DNA of 64,000 nucleotides from an uncultured Ruminococcus sp. (lineage in GTDB: Bacteria; Bacillota; Clostridia; Lachnospirales; Lachnospiraceae). Of this stretch, positions 16,942-24,891 are shown one piece after another. A program made the position numbers and the translations under genes. Every line of letters begins with the position of its first letter. Positions within the stretch are counted from its first letter, which is position 1. The stretch covers positions 1-64,000 of the forward strand of contig FMEL01000007.1 of assembly GCA_900066355.1 (NCBI GenBank), read 5' to 3'. The notes under the pieces are model-generated. The model made no database searches. It saw only the letters and a program-made list of their open reading frames with translations, and was not told the DNA's origin.

Positions 16942-18297
16942 TTACGCAAGGATATCGCGAATATCGCGAAGTCCCTTGTGTGTAGTTACAATAATGACAT
17001 TATCACCAATCTGGATAGAGTCCTGACCTCGTGGAATCCGGACAGTTCCTTCACGGGTAAGGCAGCATACGAGGAGATTTGACTTGAGATTTAAGTCTGC
17101 AAGCGGTATGCCTACTACAGGGGATTCGTCCCGGATGATAAACTCTAATGCCTCTGCCTGATTATCAAGGACATGATAGAGTGTTTCCACATTACTGCCG
17201 ATTGTATTCTGCATGGCACGTACATAACGAAGAATAGAATCAGAGGTGATGTATTTAGGATAAATAACACTTCCGATATCAAGATCATCAATGACGTCTT
17301 TATATGGAAGACGGTTGACTTTTGCAATCAGTTTTGCCTGTGTCAGGTTCTTGGCCGACAGGGAAAGGAAGATATTTTCTTCATCCATATTAGTCAGTGT
17401 GACGAAAGATTCTACAGAGGAGAGCCCCTCTTCAAGAAGCAGGGAACGGTCAGTTCCATCTCCGCAGATAATCGTTGCATCCGGAAGCATTTCACTGAGT
17501 TCTTCACAGCGTTCTTTATTTTTGTCGATAATTTTGACATTGATCTTGAGGTCGGACAAAGTCTTTGCAAGGTAATAAGAAATTGTACCGCCACCAATGA
17601 TCAGAGTATTTTTGACCTGATGTGTCTTCAGGCCGATTTTTTTGAAAAACTGGGCAGTGTTTTTCGGAGTTGCGATGATAGAAACAAAATCACCATTATG
17701 AACCAGATGATCACCACCCGGAATACTTAAGGTCGTTTTGCTTTCGATTGCACAAAAAAGAATATCGCAGCGATACTTGTCTGTAATCTGAGAGATGGAC
17801 ATTCCATCCAGACCAAATTCCGGAAGAACCTTAAACTTCAGAAGCTCTACACGGCCTCTGGAAAATGGATCGATTTTGATTGCGGCTGGGAAACGGAGCA
17901 ATCGTGAAATTTCTCTGGCAGTTGCCAGTTCAGGATTGATGATCATGGACAGTCCGAGACGCTCTTTGATGAAACTGATCTCTTTGCTGTAGATCGGATT
18001 ACGTACACGGGCGATGGTCTGACAGTGACCGGTCTTCTGTGCAATAAGGCAGCAGAGCAGGTTCAGCTCATCAGAAGCAGTTACTGCAATCATGATATCG
18101 GCGGTCTTTACACCAGCCTCCATCAGTGTATTGATACTGGCACCGTTGCCGACGATTCCCATTGCATCGATATCCTCAGTAAGATCATTGATAACATCAG
18201 GATCAGTGTCGATCAGCGTCAGATCTGTATCTTCTTCCTGCAATTGATCCGCAAGGGTGCGTCCAACTTTTCCACACCCAACAATTATAATATGCAT
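16942..18297 (-). CDS. trkA: Trk system potassium uptake protein TrkA
   Basis: Cytosolic gating ring subunit that binds NAD(H)/ATP and controls TrkH. The start at 18297 (MHIIIVGCGKVGRTLADQL) is chosen because GGAGG lies 5 nt upstream, giving 451 aa. Two tandem RCK units are present. The first NAD-binding fold is at residues 1-~120 (GCGKVG) with RCK_C to ~220; the second starts at TLIIGGGTISYYLAKTL (~230), with RCK_C to the end. This two-unit layout is TrkA rather than single-unit KtrA. The RCK_C domains are known c-di-AMP or nucleotide sensors in Firmicutes, linking it to gdpP in function. Confidence 0.95.
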   Translation of the reverse strand: MHIIIVGCGKVGRTLADQLQEEDTDLTLIDTDPDVINDLTEDIDAMGIVGNGASINTLMEAGVKTADIMIAVTASDELNLLCCLIAQKTGHCQTIARVRNPIYSKEISFIKERLGLSMIINPELATAREISRLLRFPAAIKIDPFSRGRVELLKFKVLPEFGLDGMSISQITDKYRCDILFCAIESKTTLSIPGGDHLVHNGDFVSIIATPKNTAQFFKKIGLKTHQVKNTLIIGGGTISYYLAKTLSDLKINVKIIDKNKERCEELSEMLPDATIICGDGTDRSLLLEEGLSSVESFVTLTNMDEENIFLSLSAKNLTQAKLIAKVNRLPYKDVIDDLDIGSVIYPKYITSDSILRYVRAMQNTIGSNVETLYHVLDNQAEALEFIIRDESPVVGIPLADLNLKSNLLVCCLTREGTVRIPRGQDSIQIGDNVIIVTTHKGLRDIRDILA

Positions 18298-18342
18298 GGT
18301 TTCCTCCATAAAATAAAGTATATATCTATTATAAGCGTTTTC

Positions 18343-18371
18343 ATTATATCACTCTATATGAGGATTTTAAA
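18343..18371 (-). promoter_or_regulatory. trkA-trkH promoter
   Basis: Minus strand TTTAAA (18366-18371), 17-bp spacer, TATAAT (18343-18348). No ydaO/yuaA-type c-di-AMP riboswitch is visible in the short leader. Confidence 0.6.
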
Positions 18372-18476
18372 CATATAAAATAGTTTTTGTGTAAAATTTG
18401 TGTTATATTAAAACTACAGTTTTGCAAACAAAAAGAGTATGCTGGTTGTATGCAAAAATAACGAAGGGAGCTTTTT

Positions 18477-19391
18477 ATGAGCACAGTTGATGAAACAGTC
18501 AGTAAAGTTGATCAGGGACTGCAGGAAATGGGAATTGGCAGTGTAAAAGAAAGCATTAAAGATATTCTGGATTTTAAACAGTATCTGCAGGATCAGATTC
18601 CGGCGGTGACCGGATTTTGCATAAAAGTTGTATTATCGATCATTGTATTTTTTGTAGGAAGAAAAATTATCCACTGGCTTCTGAAAATCATGCGGCGTTC
18701 GCTGGAACGGGCAAATGTAGATGCAGGTGTTGTGCAGTTTGCATCTTCTGCGGGCAAAGCGATTCTGTATATCCTTCTAATCATCAACATTGCAGTGAGC
18801 CTTGGGGTAAAAGAGTCATCAGTAGCGGCTTTACTGGGAACTGCCGGTGTAACAGTTGGTCTGGCACTGCAGGGAGGGCTTGCAAACCTGGCAGGCGGTG
18901 TTCTCCTGCTTTTGTTTAAGCCGTTTGTAGTGGGAGATTATATTATTCAGGATCAGTCGAATGGCTGTGAAGGTACGGTTGCAAAGATTGAGATCTGCTA
19001 TACAACACTTCTCAGTATTGACAACAAGAAAGTTGTAGTTCCGAACGGTACATTGTCCAATAGTACGATCATTAATGTGACGGCGAAAGAGAATCGTAAA
19101 CTTGAGATCAAAGTAGGAATTTCTTATGAGGCAGATATTCAGAAGGCTAAGACCATTCTGGAAAAAATACTGAAAGACGATCCGGATACAAAGAGTGACA
19201 GCCGGGAGATGGTTGTCTTCGTAGATGAACTGGCGGAAAGTGCCGTGATTATGGGGTTGAGAGTATGGGTTGCCACTGAATCTTACTGGGCAGTAAAATG
19301 GCGTCTGAACCAGAAAATAAAGGAAGAATTCGATGCAAATGGAATCGTGATTCCATATAAGCAGATGGAAGTCTATGTACATCAGAAATAG
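18477..19391 (+). CDS. Small-conductance mechanosensitive channel, MscS family
   Basis: 304 aa. A polar N-terminal segment is followed by three membrane helices (~40-165). The pore helix TM3 is the Gly/Ala-rich ALLGTAGVTVGLALQGGLAN (~118-137), then a cytoplasmic beta/alpha vestibule (GTVAKIEICYTTLLSIDNKKV, VPNGTLSNSTIIN). It releases solutes on hypo-osmotic shock. It is divergent from trkA-trkH, so potassium uptake and osmolyte release genes are neighbours. GAAGGGAG RBS. Confidence 0.93.
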   Translation: MSTVDETVSKVDQGLQEMGIGSVKESIKDILDFKQYLQDQIPAVTGFCIKVVLSIIVFFVGRKIIHWLLKIMRRSLERANVDAGVVQFASSAGKAILYILLIINIAVSLGVKESSVAALLGTAGVTVGLALQGGLANLAGGVLLLLFKPFVVGDYIIQDQSNGCEGTVAKIEICYTTLLSIDNKKVVVPNGTLSNSTIINVTAKENRKLEIKVGISYEADIQKAKTILEKILKDDPDTKSDSREMVVFVDELAESAVIMGLRVWVATESYWAVKWRLNQKIKEEFDANGIVIPYKQMEVYVHQK

Positions 19392-19392
19392 A

Positions 19393-19447
19393 ATGTAAAC
19401 TATGATACGAGAAAATGTAAACCTTTTTGCGATGATAGGTTGACAAT
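19393..19447 (+). promoter_or_regulatory. BirA-type biotin operator upstream of bioY
   Basis: ATGTAAACC (19416-19424), a 14-nt spacer and GGTTGACAA (19439-19447) match the known BirA operator architecture (TTGTAAACC, 14 nt, GGTTTACAA) with two changes. The right arm contains the -35 TTGACA, so bound BirA would block RNA polymerase. An extra half-site AATGTAAAC lies 22 bp upstream (19393-19401). Confidence 0.8.
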
Positions 19448-19468
19448 GTGGGCGCGCTGTGTTAAATT
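19441..19468 (+). promoter_or_regulatory. bioY promoter
   Basis: TTGACA (19441-19446) with TTAAAT/TAAATT about 16-17 bp downstream. It overlaps the biotin operator. Confidence 0.65.
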
Positions 19469-19524
19469 GTTAAAATCAAAACAAAGATCAGATGACAGAA
19501 GTCTGTTATCGCGAGGAGGACAAA

Positions 19525-20076
19525 ATGAGTACAGTAGCAGCAACCAGAAGTAAAACTTATGACATTGTATACATTGCCGTTTTTGCAGTAATTATGGCAA
19601 TCTGTTCCTGGATTTCCATTCCGGCAGCAGTTCCGTTTACATTGCAGACATTTGGTGTTTTTATTGCCGTAGGGATTCTCGGAGGAAAAAGAGGAACACT
19701 TTCTGTTCTTGTATTTATCCTTCTCGGAGCCATCGGTGTGCCGGTATTTGCAGGATTTTCCGGTGGAATCGGTGTTCTTGCAGGAACGACCGGTGGGTAT
19801 ATCATCGGATTTCTTTTCTCTGCACTTGTAATGTGGGCAATGGAAAAACTTCCTGGCAAAAAAGCAGTGATGCAGATTGTTTCTATGATCGTAGGACTGA
19901 TTGTCTGCTATGCATTTGGTACTGCATGGTTTATGATCGTTTACAGCAGAGCAAACGGAGCTGTTGGTCTGGCAACCGTTCTTGGATGGTGCGTGATTCC
20001 GTTCATCATTCCGGATATTATCAAAATCGTACTTGCTTATGGACTTTCCAGAAAGCTTCGTAAATTTGTAGCATGA
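19525..20076 (+). CDS. bioY: Biotin transporter BioY (ECF S component)
   Basis: Membrane substrate-binding component for biotin that works with the shared ECF energising module. ATG 19525 is chosen because GAGGAGG lies 5-11 nt upstream, giving 183 aa, the family length. Six hydrophobic helices are visible; family motifs are VPFTLQTFGVFIAVGILG, GAIGVPVFAGFSGGIGVLAG and GGYIIGF. No biotin synthesis gene is in the window, so this may be a biotin importer only. A BirA-type operator overlaps the promoter. Its stop overlaps the next start by four bases. Confidence 0.95.
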   Translation: MSTVAATRSKTYDIVYIAVFAVIMAICSWISIPAAVPFTLQTFGVFIAVGILGGKRGTLSVLVFILLGAIGVPVFAGFSGGIGVLAGTTGGYIIGFLFSALVMWAMEKLPGKKAVMQIVSMIVGLIVCYAFGTAWFMIVYSRANGAVGLATVLGWCVIPFIIPDIIKIVLAYGLSRKLRKFVA

Positions 20077-20456
20077 TCAGGCTGAGACCTCACCATGGGA
20101 TGTGTCTGGCGTATTTCGAGGGAAAAGGATACAGTGATGGTTTTACCGGAAATATGCAGCATATGCTGGAACTTCTGGAGAAAGGCGCAGATGTGGAAAT
20201 GGCAGTTTTCGGTGATGAAATCTGCAAAGCCTGTCCAAATCTTAAACATGGTGTATGCTTAAGTGCAGATCTCGTAGAACATTACGATCGGAAAGTGCTG
20301 GAGTATTGTGGATTAAAAGAAAGAGAAAATCTGAGTTTCCGGGATTTTGTGGATAACGTTCAGAAGAACATTATCGAGGCCGGGAAACGTGTGGAAATCT
20401 GTGGCGGCTGTCAGTGGAATGAGATATGCAGCCGGAAAGAAAGCAGATGGAAATAA
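20073..20456 (+). CDS. DUF1284 domain protein
   Basis: 127 aa, of unknown function. It begins IRLRPHHGMCLAYFEGKGYS, the DUF1284 signature, and has conserved Cys in CKACPNLKHGVC (~52-63) and CGGCQWNEIC (~109-118). The Cys spacing suggests an iron-sulfur cluster or zinc, as proposed for the family. The start overlaps the bioY stop (ATGA), so it is translated with bioY and probably under biotin control, although a direct biotin link is not established. Confidence 0.85.
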   Translation: MIRLRPHHGMCLAYFEGKGYSDGFTGNMQHMLELLEKGADVEMAVFGDEICKACPNLKHGVCLSADLVEHYDRKVLEYCGLKERENLSFRDFVDNVQKNIIEAGKRVEICGGCQWNEICSRKESRWK

Positions 20457-20470
20457 GTATGAAATTAGAA

Positions 20471-20509
20471 ACGTGCCATACAGTCAGAGTACTGTGTGGC
20501 ACGTTTTTT
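20471..20509 (+). terminator. Terminator of bioY-DUF1284
   Basis: ACGTGCCATACAGT (20471-20484) pairs with ACTGTGTGGCACGT (20491-20504), then T6. Confidence 0.92.
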
Positions 20510-20510
20510 G

Positions 20511-20899
20511 TACGGCTTTAGCCTGTTCAAAATGTCTACGCAGCGTGTAGGCATTTTGAACTATAACCCACCTGCTTCGCGGGTGGGGGCGACTGTTGCA
20601 GCACATTATCAGGATAACACACATGACAAGGATTGTGAAACCCAGACTTTTTATTCAGAAAATAAATGCGAGAAATGCACAATCGATATGGTAACTAAAT
20701 TTTGAAATTCAGATGACTCTGACAGAATCTACTAATATTCAAGTCAACTTAATTAACAATTTAGGATGCCTCAGACGAGAGTTAGTGAAATCAAAGGTAA
20801 CCAACTCCAAAAAACGGATGACTGAGCCGGCAGTATCTGAGTTCAAAGTCCATAAGTTACTTAAAGCAGATGACTCAAAAGCTCCAACTGGCAAGTCAA
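20511..20899. other. Non-coding region with two stacked hairpins
   Basis: GTTCAAAATG/CATTTTGAAC (20525-20534, 20552-20561; inner CTAC/GTAG) is followed at once by CCACC-loop-GGTGG (20567-20586). The remainder (20590-20899) has no recognisable gene. A 78-codon open frame at 20713-20949 has no RBS and unconvincing composition. The hairpin pair resembles dispersed intergenic elements of Lachnospiraceae. Confidence 0.5.
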
Positions 20900-21616
20900 T
20901 CAATAACATTTCTTACATGCGCTGTACCCCATGCTTATTGCCTGACTGATGCTTACCTGGCGCGGACTGTGCATTCCACTGCAGGAAGCGCTGCTGTGAT
21001 ATTTACTTCCGGTAGCCGGAATCCATACATAACCGTTGACACCTGACGAGGAGGCTTGTCCTGAAGACTTTCCGGAGGATTGACCGGAACTTTTCTTAGA
21101 TCTGGCTTTTACGGTTACTTTGCATTTGTATTTGACACCATTTACTTTTGCGGTAATAGTTGCCTTGCCGGTTCTTCTGGCAGTTATTTTTCCTTTTTTA
21201 TTCACGCTGACAACTGATGGCGCACTGGATGACCAGGTGACTTTACGTGAAGTACCTTTGAGTTTCAACTGCTTTGATGTCTTAGTATAAACTGATAACC
21301 TGGAATTATTCAGTTTAGGCTTTTCTACTTTAATTTTGTAAGTCCATGTTACCTTTGAGGTTTTGGCTGTAACAGTGGCATTTCCCTTTGCTTTTGCAGT
21401 AACTTTCCCATTGGAATTTACGGCTGCAACTTTAGAATTGCTGCTTTTGAAGGTCATTTTTACAGGTGTTTTGATGGTTGTCTTTTGTCCAACGACCATT
21501 ACCACTTTTTTCGCCTGATTCTGCAAAGTGTCTGCGGCCTGCACCGGAATTGCGCACATAGACAGGAGCATGACCATTGCCAGAAGCAGGGAAAGTATCT
21601 TGGATTTCTTTTTCAT
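20900..21616 (-). CDS. Secreted Big_2 Ig-like protein with C-terminal Cys module
   Basis: 238 aa. A Lys-rich start and hydrophobic core form a signal peptide with cleavage near VQA-ADT (~27). Two Ig-like repeats follow: KVVMVVGQKTTIKTPVKMTF..SSNSKVAAVNSNGKV (~38-100), then a unit with WSSSAPSVVSVNKKGKI (~128-170). A Ser/Gly/Lys linker precedes the last 45 residues, which form a small module: YVWIPATGSKYH..SCSGM...AISMGYSACKKCY. The Cys/His layout of this end suggests a metal-binding or knob-like fold seen at the end of other secreted clostridial proteins. No LPXTG or membrane anchor is seen. AGGAGG RBS. Confidence 0.8.
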   Translation of the reverse strand: MKKKSKILSLLLAMVMLLSMCAIPVQAADTLQNQAKKVVMVVGQKTTIKTPVKMTFKSSNSKVAAVNSNGKVTAKAKGNATVTAKTSKVTWTYKIKVEKPKLNNSRLSVYTKTSKQLKLKGTSRKVTWSSSAPSVVSVNKKGKITARRTGKATITAKVNGVKYKCKVTVKARSKKSSGQSSGKSSGQASSSGVNGYVWIPATGSKYHSSASCSGMHSPRQVSISQAISMGYSACKKCY

Positions 21617-21734
21617 GAAACATTCCTCCTTAGTGTATTTTCTTAATTATACTACAGATTCTCAATTATGCACACTGACCTTTTTTATTTCATAAAGTAT
21701 AAGGAAACAACTTTTTGATCAGAAAGGATTATTC

Positions 21735-22019
21735 ATGGAAAATTATCAGATGCGCCGCGGTTGCGGTCGACCATATAATACAACCTGCGGCATGGGAAAT
21801 CAGAGAGAATTGCCCTGTGCCCACCGGACAATAACTGGAACGCCGACAGCTTCCGGAAAGGAAATGTATACACACATTGATCATATGGAACCTGCGATGG
21901 CATATGTTCCCTGCCAGAATTTTGCAATGACGTATGATCTGAGCTATGCCCTGAAAGTGGGAACTGTTTTTCCACAGTTATGCAAACCATTTTGCGGAAA
22001 GAGAGGTAAACAGAAATGA
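21735..22019 (+). CDS. cotJA: Spore coat-associated protein CotJA
   Basis: First gene of the cotJABC operon, a spore-coat component made in the mother cell. 94 aa with the family core MAYVPCQNFAMTYDLSYAL followed by KVGTVFPQLCKPFCGK. The N-terminal extension is Cys-rich. A sigma-E-like -10 (CATAAAGT, 21691-21698) lies 37 nt upstream, without a clear -35. The stop overlaps cotJB by four bases. Confidence 0.9.
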   Translation: MENYQMRRGCGRPYNTTCGMGNQRELPCAHRTITGTPTASGKEMYTHIDHMEPAMAYVPCQNFAMTYDLSYALKVGTVFPQLCKPFCGKRGKQK

Positions 22020-22300
22020 TGTATCGAAATCAGTGCACACCTCGCGAAAATCTGTTGAACCGGATTAATGAAGTAAGCTTTGCAGTCAATGACATCCTGC
22101 TTTATCTCGATACCCATCCGAAGTGCAAGGAAGGGTTGGCTTTTTATCAGGAATGTGATAAGGAACGTCAGAAACTCATGAAAGAATATTCGCAGTGTTA
22201 TGGTCCGCTGACTATTGATGATGCATTGGAGTCCGGCGGGGATACCTGGAAATGGGCAGAACAGCCATTTCCGTGGGAAGTGGAAGGAGGTTGCAGATAA
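22016..22300 (+). CDS. cotJB: Spore coat protein CotJB
   Basis: 94 aa. LLNRINEVSFAVNDILLYLDTHP is followed by ECDKERQKLMKEYSQCYGPL, then WKWAEQPFPWE, the typical CotJB ending. It overlaps cotJA (ATGA) and is 3 nt before cotJC, so it is translationally coupled. It is needed for coat assembly of the CotJ proteins in Bacillus; the exact role is unknown. Confidence 0.92.
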   Translation: MMYRNQCTPRENLLNRINEVSFAVNDILLYLDTHPKCKEGLAFYQECDKERQKLMKEYSQCYGPLTIDDALESGGDTWKWAEQPFPWEVEGGCR

Positions 22301-22303
22301 TTT

Positions 22304-22930
22304 ATGTGGAATTATGAAAAAAGGCTCCAATACCCGGTCAATATAAAGACACCGAATGCAAAAATTGCGCAGTTTATCATGAGTCAGTATGGTGGCCCGG
22401 ACGGTGAGATCAGTGCGTCCATGCGTTACCTCTCCCAGCGTTTTACAATGCCGAACCGAACAGCGGTTGCTGTCCTGAATGATGTCGGTACGGAAGAACT
22501 GGCGCATCTGGAAATGGTTTCCACGATCGTTCATCAGCTTACCCGCGGATTGTCCATGGAGGAAATCGAAAAGAGTGGTTTCGGACCGTACTATATTGAT
22601 CATACAGTTGGTGTGTGGCCGCAGGCTGCTGGAGGAGTTCCATTCAATGCCTGTGAATTCCAGAGCAAAGGAGATCCTGTCACGGATTTGTTTGAAGATC
22701 TTGCTGCAGAACAAAAAGCACGTGCAACTTATGACAACATCCTTCGTGTAGTACGTGACATTCCGGAAGTTGCAGATCCTATCCGATTCCTGAGAGCTCG
22801 TGAAATCGTGCATTTCCAGCGTTTCGGTGAAGCACTCCGTTCTGTACAGGAACAGCTTGATGAAAAGAATTTCTATGCTTTCAATCCGAGCTTTGACTGC
22901 CCGTGCGAAGCATCCTGTAAAAATTCCTGA
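22304..22930 (+). CDS. cotJC: Spore coat protein CotJC (manganese catalase family)
   Basis: 208 aa, starts MWNYEKRLQYPVNIKTPNAK. The ferritin-like four-helix fold has the di-manganese ligand pattern of manganese catalases: GTEELAHLEM (E and H, ~63-72), EDLAAEQKARATYD (~127), and REIVHFQRFGEAL (~165). Likely breaks down peroxide at the spore surface. AAGGAGG lies ~10 nt before the ATG inside the end of cotJB. Confidence 0.95.
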   Translation: MWNYEKRLQYPVNIKTPNAKIAQFIMSQYGGPDGEISASMRYLSQRFTMPNRTAVAVLNDVGTEELAHLEMVSTIVHQLTRGLSMEEIEKSGFGPYYIDHTVGVWPQAAGGVPFNACEFQSKGDPVTDLFEDLAAEQKARATYDNILRVVRDIPEVADPIRFLRAREIVHFQRFGEALRSVQEQLDEKNFYAFNPSFDCPCEASCKNS

Positions 22931-22979
22931 ATCAGAGAATATGCTCATGGCACTGCGTCAATACACAATGCAAAAAATT

Positions 22980-23007
22980 CAGCTCCCCAATGGCGGGGAG
23001 CTGTTTT
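22980..23007 (+). terminator. Terminator of cotJABC
   Basis: CAGCTCCCC (22980-22988) pairs with GGGGAGCTG (22995-23003), then TTTT. Confidence 0.85.
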
Positions 23008-23025
23008 CACGCTTATACAGATAAT

Positions 23026-23562
23026 TTACTCAATTACATAAGCATTTACGATTTCACCATAATATGCTACATGCGTATCTTTGTTTGAACCGGTAAACAA
23101 ACTGTCTACATCCTGCGGATAAAATTTTGCTTTGTTTTCTTCGGTCATTGCATTCATATCCTGTGCCTGTTTGTAGACAACTTTACATTCAAGTGTCAAT
23201 GGAAGTTCTTTTACTCCCGGGACAGAAGTCATTTCCGGCTCTTCATAAGTCAGACCAATTTCTTTTGCTTTATCAATGTCTCTTCCTGATTTGGAACCGC
23301 AGAAGCCGAGGATTTTTTTCGCACTGTCATCAATCGGAATGCTGACTGTAAATTCGCCAGTCTTTTCAATGAGACTTCTTGTGAAACGGTTTTCTCTGAT
23401 AAAGGTAACAAAAATCGGTTTTCCCCATTCGATTCCAACCATTCCCCATGAGATAGTCATGGAATTTACTTTATCATCAGCTTTACCAGTAATGAGTACT
23501 CCTGATTTGACCCCTTTCAGAATTTCTCCCATATGTTCATAAACATCTATTGTTTTCTTCAT
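23026..23562 (-). CDS. Flavin reductase-like FMN-binding protein
   Basis: 178 aa of the flavin-reductase-like split-barrel family, which binds FMN. Seen: GVLITGKADDKVNSMTISWG (~21-40, typical NxMT.sw motif), FVTFIRENRFTRSLIEKTGEF (~52-72), and a Cys-containing ILGFCGSKSGRD (~85-96). Likely an NAD(P)H-dependent FMN oxidoreductase. Its partner and substrate are unknown. Monocistronic, convergent with cotJC. Confidence 0.88.
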   Translation of the reverse strand: MKKTIDVYEHMGEILKGVKSGVLITGKADDKVNSMTISWGMVGIEWGKPIFVTFIRENRFTRSLIEKTGEFTVSIPIDDSAKKILGFCGSKSGRDIDKAKEIGLTYEEPEMTSVPGVKELPLTLECKVVYKQAQDMNAMTEENKAKFYPQDVDSLFTGSNKDTHVAYYGEIVNAYVIE

Positions 23563-23697
23563 TTTGGCTTTCCTCCTGTTTCATATCAATATTCTTCATC
23601 TTAAAATAAAAAAATGAAATTCGCAAGTATTTTATGCTTTATCCATTTCACAATCCAATGTATAATAGAAACAATACATATCAAAGGAGTCTTCATT

Positions 23698-24876
23698 ATG
23701 TCTTCGGTAAAAACAAAAAATCTGACACCGCTTTATGCATTTATCCAGGGACTGTACTGGATGAATTTTGCGGCGATCATGGGATATTCCGGATTTTATC
23801 TTCTCGGAAGCGGATTTTCCAATACAGAGATCGGCATCATCATTGCGATTGCAGGTATCCTGTCAGCAGTTCTTCAGCCGGTGCTGGCCAGTTATGCAGA
23901 CCGTCCGGAAAGCCCTTCCCTGAAAAAATTCCTGCAGTTACTGCTGGTGTTGCAGCTGATTCTCGGAATTTCCCTTCTTTTCTGCAAATCAATATTGCTG
24001 ACCGGAGTTGTCTATGGTTGCGGTGTGACCCTGCTTCAGCTTCTGACCCCGTTTATCAATTCTCTTGGAATGGAAAGTATCAATCAGGGACATAATCTTA
24101 ATTTTGGTATTGCCCGCGGGATGGGTTCGGTAGCTTATGCAGCACTTTCCTATGTCCTTGGAATTATTACATCACGCACCGGAATTACAGCAGTACCGGT
24201 ATGCATCATGATTGTTACACTTGTACTTATGGGCTGTCTGGCACTGTTTCCATTTACAAAAAGCAGCTCAGTGCCGACAGGGGACAACAGTAAGAAACAA
24301 ACATCAAATCCGTTACAGTTTTTACGTAAATACAAACGCTTCACAATAGTACTTGCCGGATGTATCCTGATTTATCTCGGACATGTTCTTCTGAACAGTT
24401 TTACTTTCCAGATTGTTCAGAGTAAAGGCGGCGGCAGTTCAGAAATGGGAACCGCAACTGCAATTGCAGCAATGTCCGAACTTCCGACCTTATTTCTGTT
24501 TGGTTATATGCTGAAAAAAGCACGTTGTGATATCTGGTTCCGTCTGACAGGTATTTTCTTCACACTGAAATCACTTGGTTCACTGCTTGCACCAAATATG
24601 ACAGTATTTTACGGTATCCAAATTTTCCAGATGCTGGGATGGGGGCTGATGGCAGCGGCATCGGTCTATTATGTAAATTCCATTATGGATGCAGAAGATG
24701 CAATCAAAGGACAGGCATATATCACGATGACTTACACACTTGGCAGTGTAATCGGAGCTTTCCTCGGCGGTGCGCTGATCGATTTCTCCGGTGTCAATAC
24801 TATGCTCCTGTTTGCAACGATTTCTGCAGCAGTTGGAGCAGTGATTATTTTCTTTAGCGCAGAGAAGACAGCATAG
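23698..24876 (+). CDS. MFS transporter (MFS_1-like/oligosaccharide:H+ symporter-like)
   Basis: Twelve-helix major facilitator transporter of 392 aa. The start at 23698 is chosen over a longer frame because AAAGGAG lies 8 nt upstream. Visible: GLYWMNFAAIMGYSGFYLLG in helix 1, a short SYADRPESPS loop between helices 2 and 3, and HNLNFGIARGMGSVAYAALS in helix 5, which resembles LacY-type and phenylpropionate-type porters. The substrate cannot be named. A TATAAT at 23661-23666 with a weak -35 may be the promoter. The next gene starts 15 nt downstream. Confidence 0.82.
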   Translation: MSSVKTKNLTPLYAFIQGLYWMNFAAIMGYSGFYLLGSGFSNTEIGIIIAIAGILSAVLQPVLASYADRPESPSLKKFLQLLLVLQLILGISLLFCKSILLTGVVYGCGVTLLQLLTPFINSLGMESINQGHNLNFGIARGMGSVAYAALSYVLGIITSRTGITAVPVCIMIVTLVLMGCLALFPFTKSSSVPTGDNSKKQTSNPLQFLRKYKRFTIVLAGCILIYLGHVLLNSFTFQIVQSKGGGSSEMGTATAIAAMSELPTLFLFGYMLKKARCDIWFRLTGIFFTLKSLGSLLAPNMTVFYGIQIFQMLGWGLMAAASVYYVNSIMDAEDAIKGQAYITMTYTLGSVIGAFLGGALIDFSGVNTMLLFATISAAVGAVIIFFSAEKTA

Positions 24877-24891
24877 GAAAGGACACCCCAC

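Noticed and set aside
18298..18476. c-di-AMP riboswitch before trkA
   Set aside because: The leader is too short and lacks the conserved core.
20713..20949. 78-codon open frame
   Set aside because: No RBS, overlaps the Ig-like gene on the other strand, and resembles no known protein.
21944..22948. 334-codon open frame on the minus strand
   Set aside because: It is the shadow of cotJB and cotJC; composition (Cys/Phe/His-rich) is typical of an antisense frame.
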